Of a stretch of DNA of 64,000 nt, positions 63,240 to 64,000 are shown piece by piece. Each line of letters begins with the position of its first letter. Position 1 is the stretch's first letter. The stretch lies in NCBI GenBank assembly GCA_021776925.1, contig JAJFFB010000170.1, forward strand, positions 42,115 to 106,114, given 5' to 3'. This DNA comes from Planctomycetota bacterium. Its GTDB lineage: Bacteria; Planctomycetota; UBA1135. Below the pieces are notes generated by a model. It searched no databases. It was not told the DNA's origin and was given only the letters and a program-made list of their open reading frames with translations. The translations under genes and the position numbers were made by a program.

Positions 63240-64000
63240 ATGTCCGAACGCACCCCGGTCCGTCGCGCGCTTCTTTCCGTGTTCTACAAGGATGGGGTCG
63301 TCGACCTCGCGCGTGCCCTGGTCGAACAGGGCGCCGAACTGCTGTCGACCGGCGGCACTATGAAGGCGATCGCCGACGCCGGCCTGCCGGTCACCGAGGT
63401 GGCCGAGTACACCGGCTTCCCCGAGATGATGGACGGGCGCGTGAAGACGCTGCACCCGATGATTCACGGCGGGCTCCTGGCGCGGCGCGACGACGCGGCG
63501 CACCTGGCGGCGATGGAAGAACATGGCATTGGCGCGATTGATCTGGTGTGTGTGAACCTCTACCCATTTGAGGAGACGGTTGCGGCGGGCGGAAGTTACG
63601 ACGAGATCATCGAAAAGATCGACATCGGCGGCCCGAGCATGCTGCGCTCGGCGGCCAAGAACTTCGCCTCGGTGGCGGTGGTGTGCGATCCCGCCGACTA
63701 CCCGCGCGTGGCCGCGGAGCTCGCCGCCGGCGGCACCACTGTGGAGCTGCGCAACGAACTCGCGCGCAAGGTGTTCCAACGCACCGGCGCCTACGACCAG
63801 GCGATCGGCCGCTGGTTCCAGCGCGAAGCCGGCGCCGGCCTGCGTTACGGCGAGAACCCGCACCAACAGGCCGCCTTCTACCCCGACGCCAGCGGTCTCG
63901 GCCTCGGCGGCGCGCGCGTGCTGCCCGGCGGCAAGGAGCTGTCCTACAACAACTGGCTCGATCTCGACGGCGCGGTCGGCGCGGCCAAGGACCTGCCGGC
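63240..64000 (+). CDS. purH: AICAR transformylase/IMP cyclohydrolase, partial
   Basis: PurH catalyses the last two steps of IMP synthesis. [40 protein letters not shown]-like [29 protein letters not shown] and NIDIGGPSM-like [17 protein letters not shown] identify the N-terminal IMPCH domain. The gene runs off the window; AICAR transformylase lies outside. The ATG at 63240 matches the E. coli start; an in-frame ATG at 63180 is also possible. The family's usual SVSDK is SVFYK here. With purF it shows purine genes spread across the window. Confidence 0.94.
   Translation, partial: MSERTPVRRALLSVFYKDGVVDLARALVEQGAELLSTGGTMKAIADAGLPVTEVAEYTGFPEMMDGRVKTLHPMIHGGLLARRDDAAHLAAMEEHGIGAIDLVCVNLYPFEETVAAGGSYDEIIEKIDIGGPSMLRSAAKNFASVAVVCDPADYPRVAAELAAGGTTVELRNELARKVFQRTGAYDQAIGRWFQREAGAGLRYGENPHQQAAFYPDASGLGLGGARVLPGGKELSYNNWLDLDGAVGAAKDLP

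Overview
The window is a gene-dense, GC-rich stretch of a bacterial chromosome. It encodes lipopolysaccharide genes (KdsD, KdsC, an LptC/LptA-like protein, LptD), a Tat component and type IV pilus parts, so the cell is a diderm (Gram-negative type). RNase HIII, a large HPr-domain protein, a DUF3352-like/GspG-like fusion and an Azoarcus-type benzoyl-CoA reductase do not fix a phylum. A Planctomycetota-like or other deep diderm lineage is possible, but this is inference only. Many neighbouring genes overlap as ATGA or GTGA, few have strong Shine-Dalgarno sequences, and no tRNA, rRNA, CRISPR array or insertion sequence was seen.

Layout. 0-3.5 kb: pilus assembly block on the minus strand (two tandem pilins, PilM/PilN-like, PilO-like, and one cut gene). 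3.6-7.7 kb: purF, selU and a divergent transaldolase. 7.7-11.7 kb: minus-strand chain of mgtE (split by an in-frame TAA), signal peptidase I, an ECF sigma factor, a putative anti-sigma factor and a coiled-coil secreted protein. 11.8-14.1 kb: a hypothetical protein and a LeuA-like synthase on the plus strand. 14.1-19.2 kb: a six-gene operon with a TetR regulator, four benzoyl-CoA-reductase-type subunits in bzdNOPQ order and a small Cys-rich protein, behind a clear promoter with a perfect palindromic operator. 19.3-27.4 kb: an aldehyde-dehydrogenase-like protein, a lipoprotein, two paralogous membrane proteins around a TIM-barrel protein, then rsmB, fmt, trxA, scpA and a site-2 protease. 27.5-34.2 kb: the LPS block kdsD-kdsC-lptCA-lptD followed by tatA. 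34.3-43 kb: moaB, rnhC, a DUF374 acyltransferase, the DUF3352-like/GspG fusion, a cyclophilin-like protein, parB (containing parS), a phosphoesterase and the HPr-domain protein.

43-56 kb: sigma-70 factor, hemW, DUF502, pyrF, a BshC-like protein, parA, a cysteine desulfurase, then dnaA, a 389-bp spacer with degenerate DnaA boxes, dnaN, dciA and gyrB. This is a replication-origin neighbourhood, and the parS site inside parB agrees with it. 56-64 kb: a metallopeptidase-like lipoprotein, feoAB, tyrA with a C-terminal chorismate mutase, rpiA, an HD phosphohydrolase, prfB with its programmed frameshift, and the start of purH.

For a second look: the mgtE stop codon; the self-regulated reductase operon with no nearby ferredoxin or ring-cleavage genes; the separation of parA from parB, with parS inside parB and a second DnaA-box cluster 16 kb from dnaA; and several unusual domain fusions.
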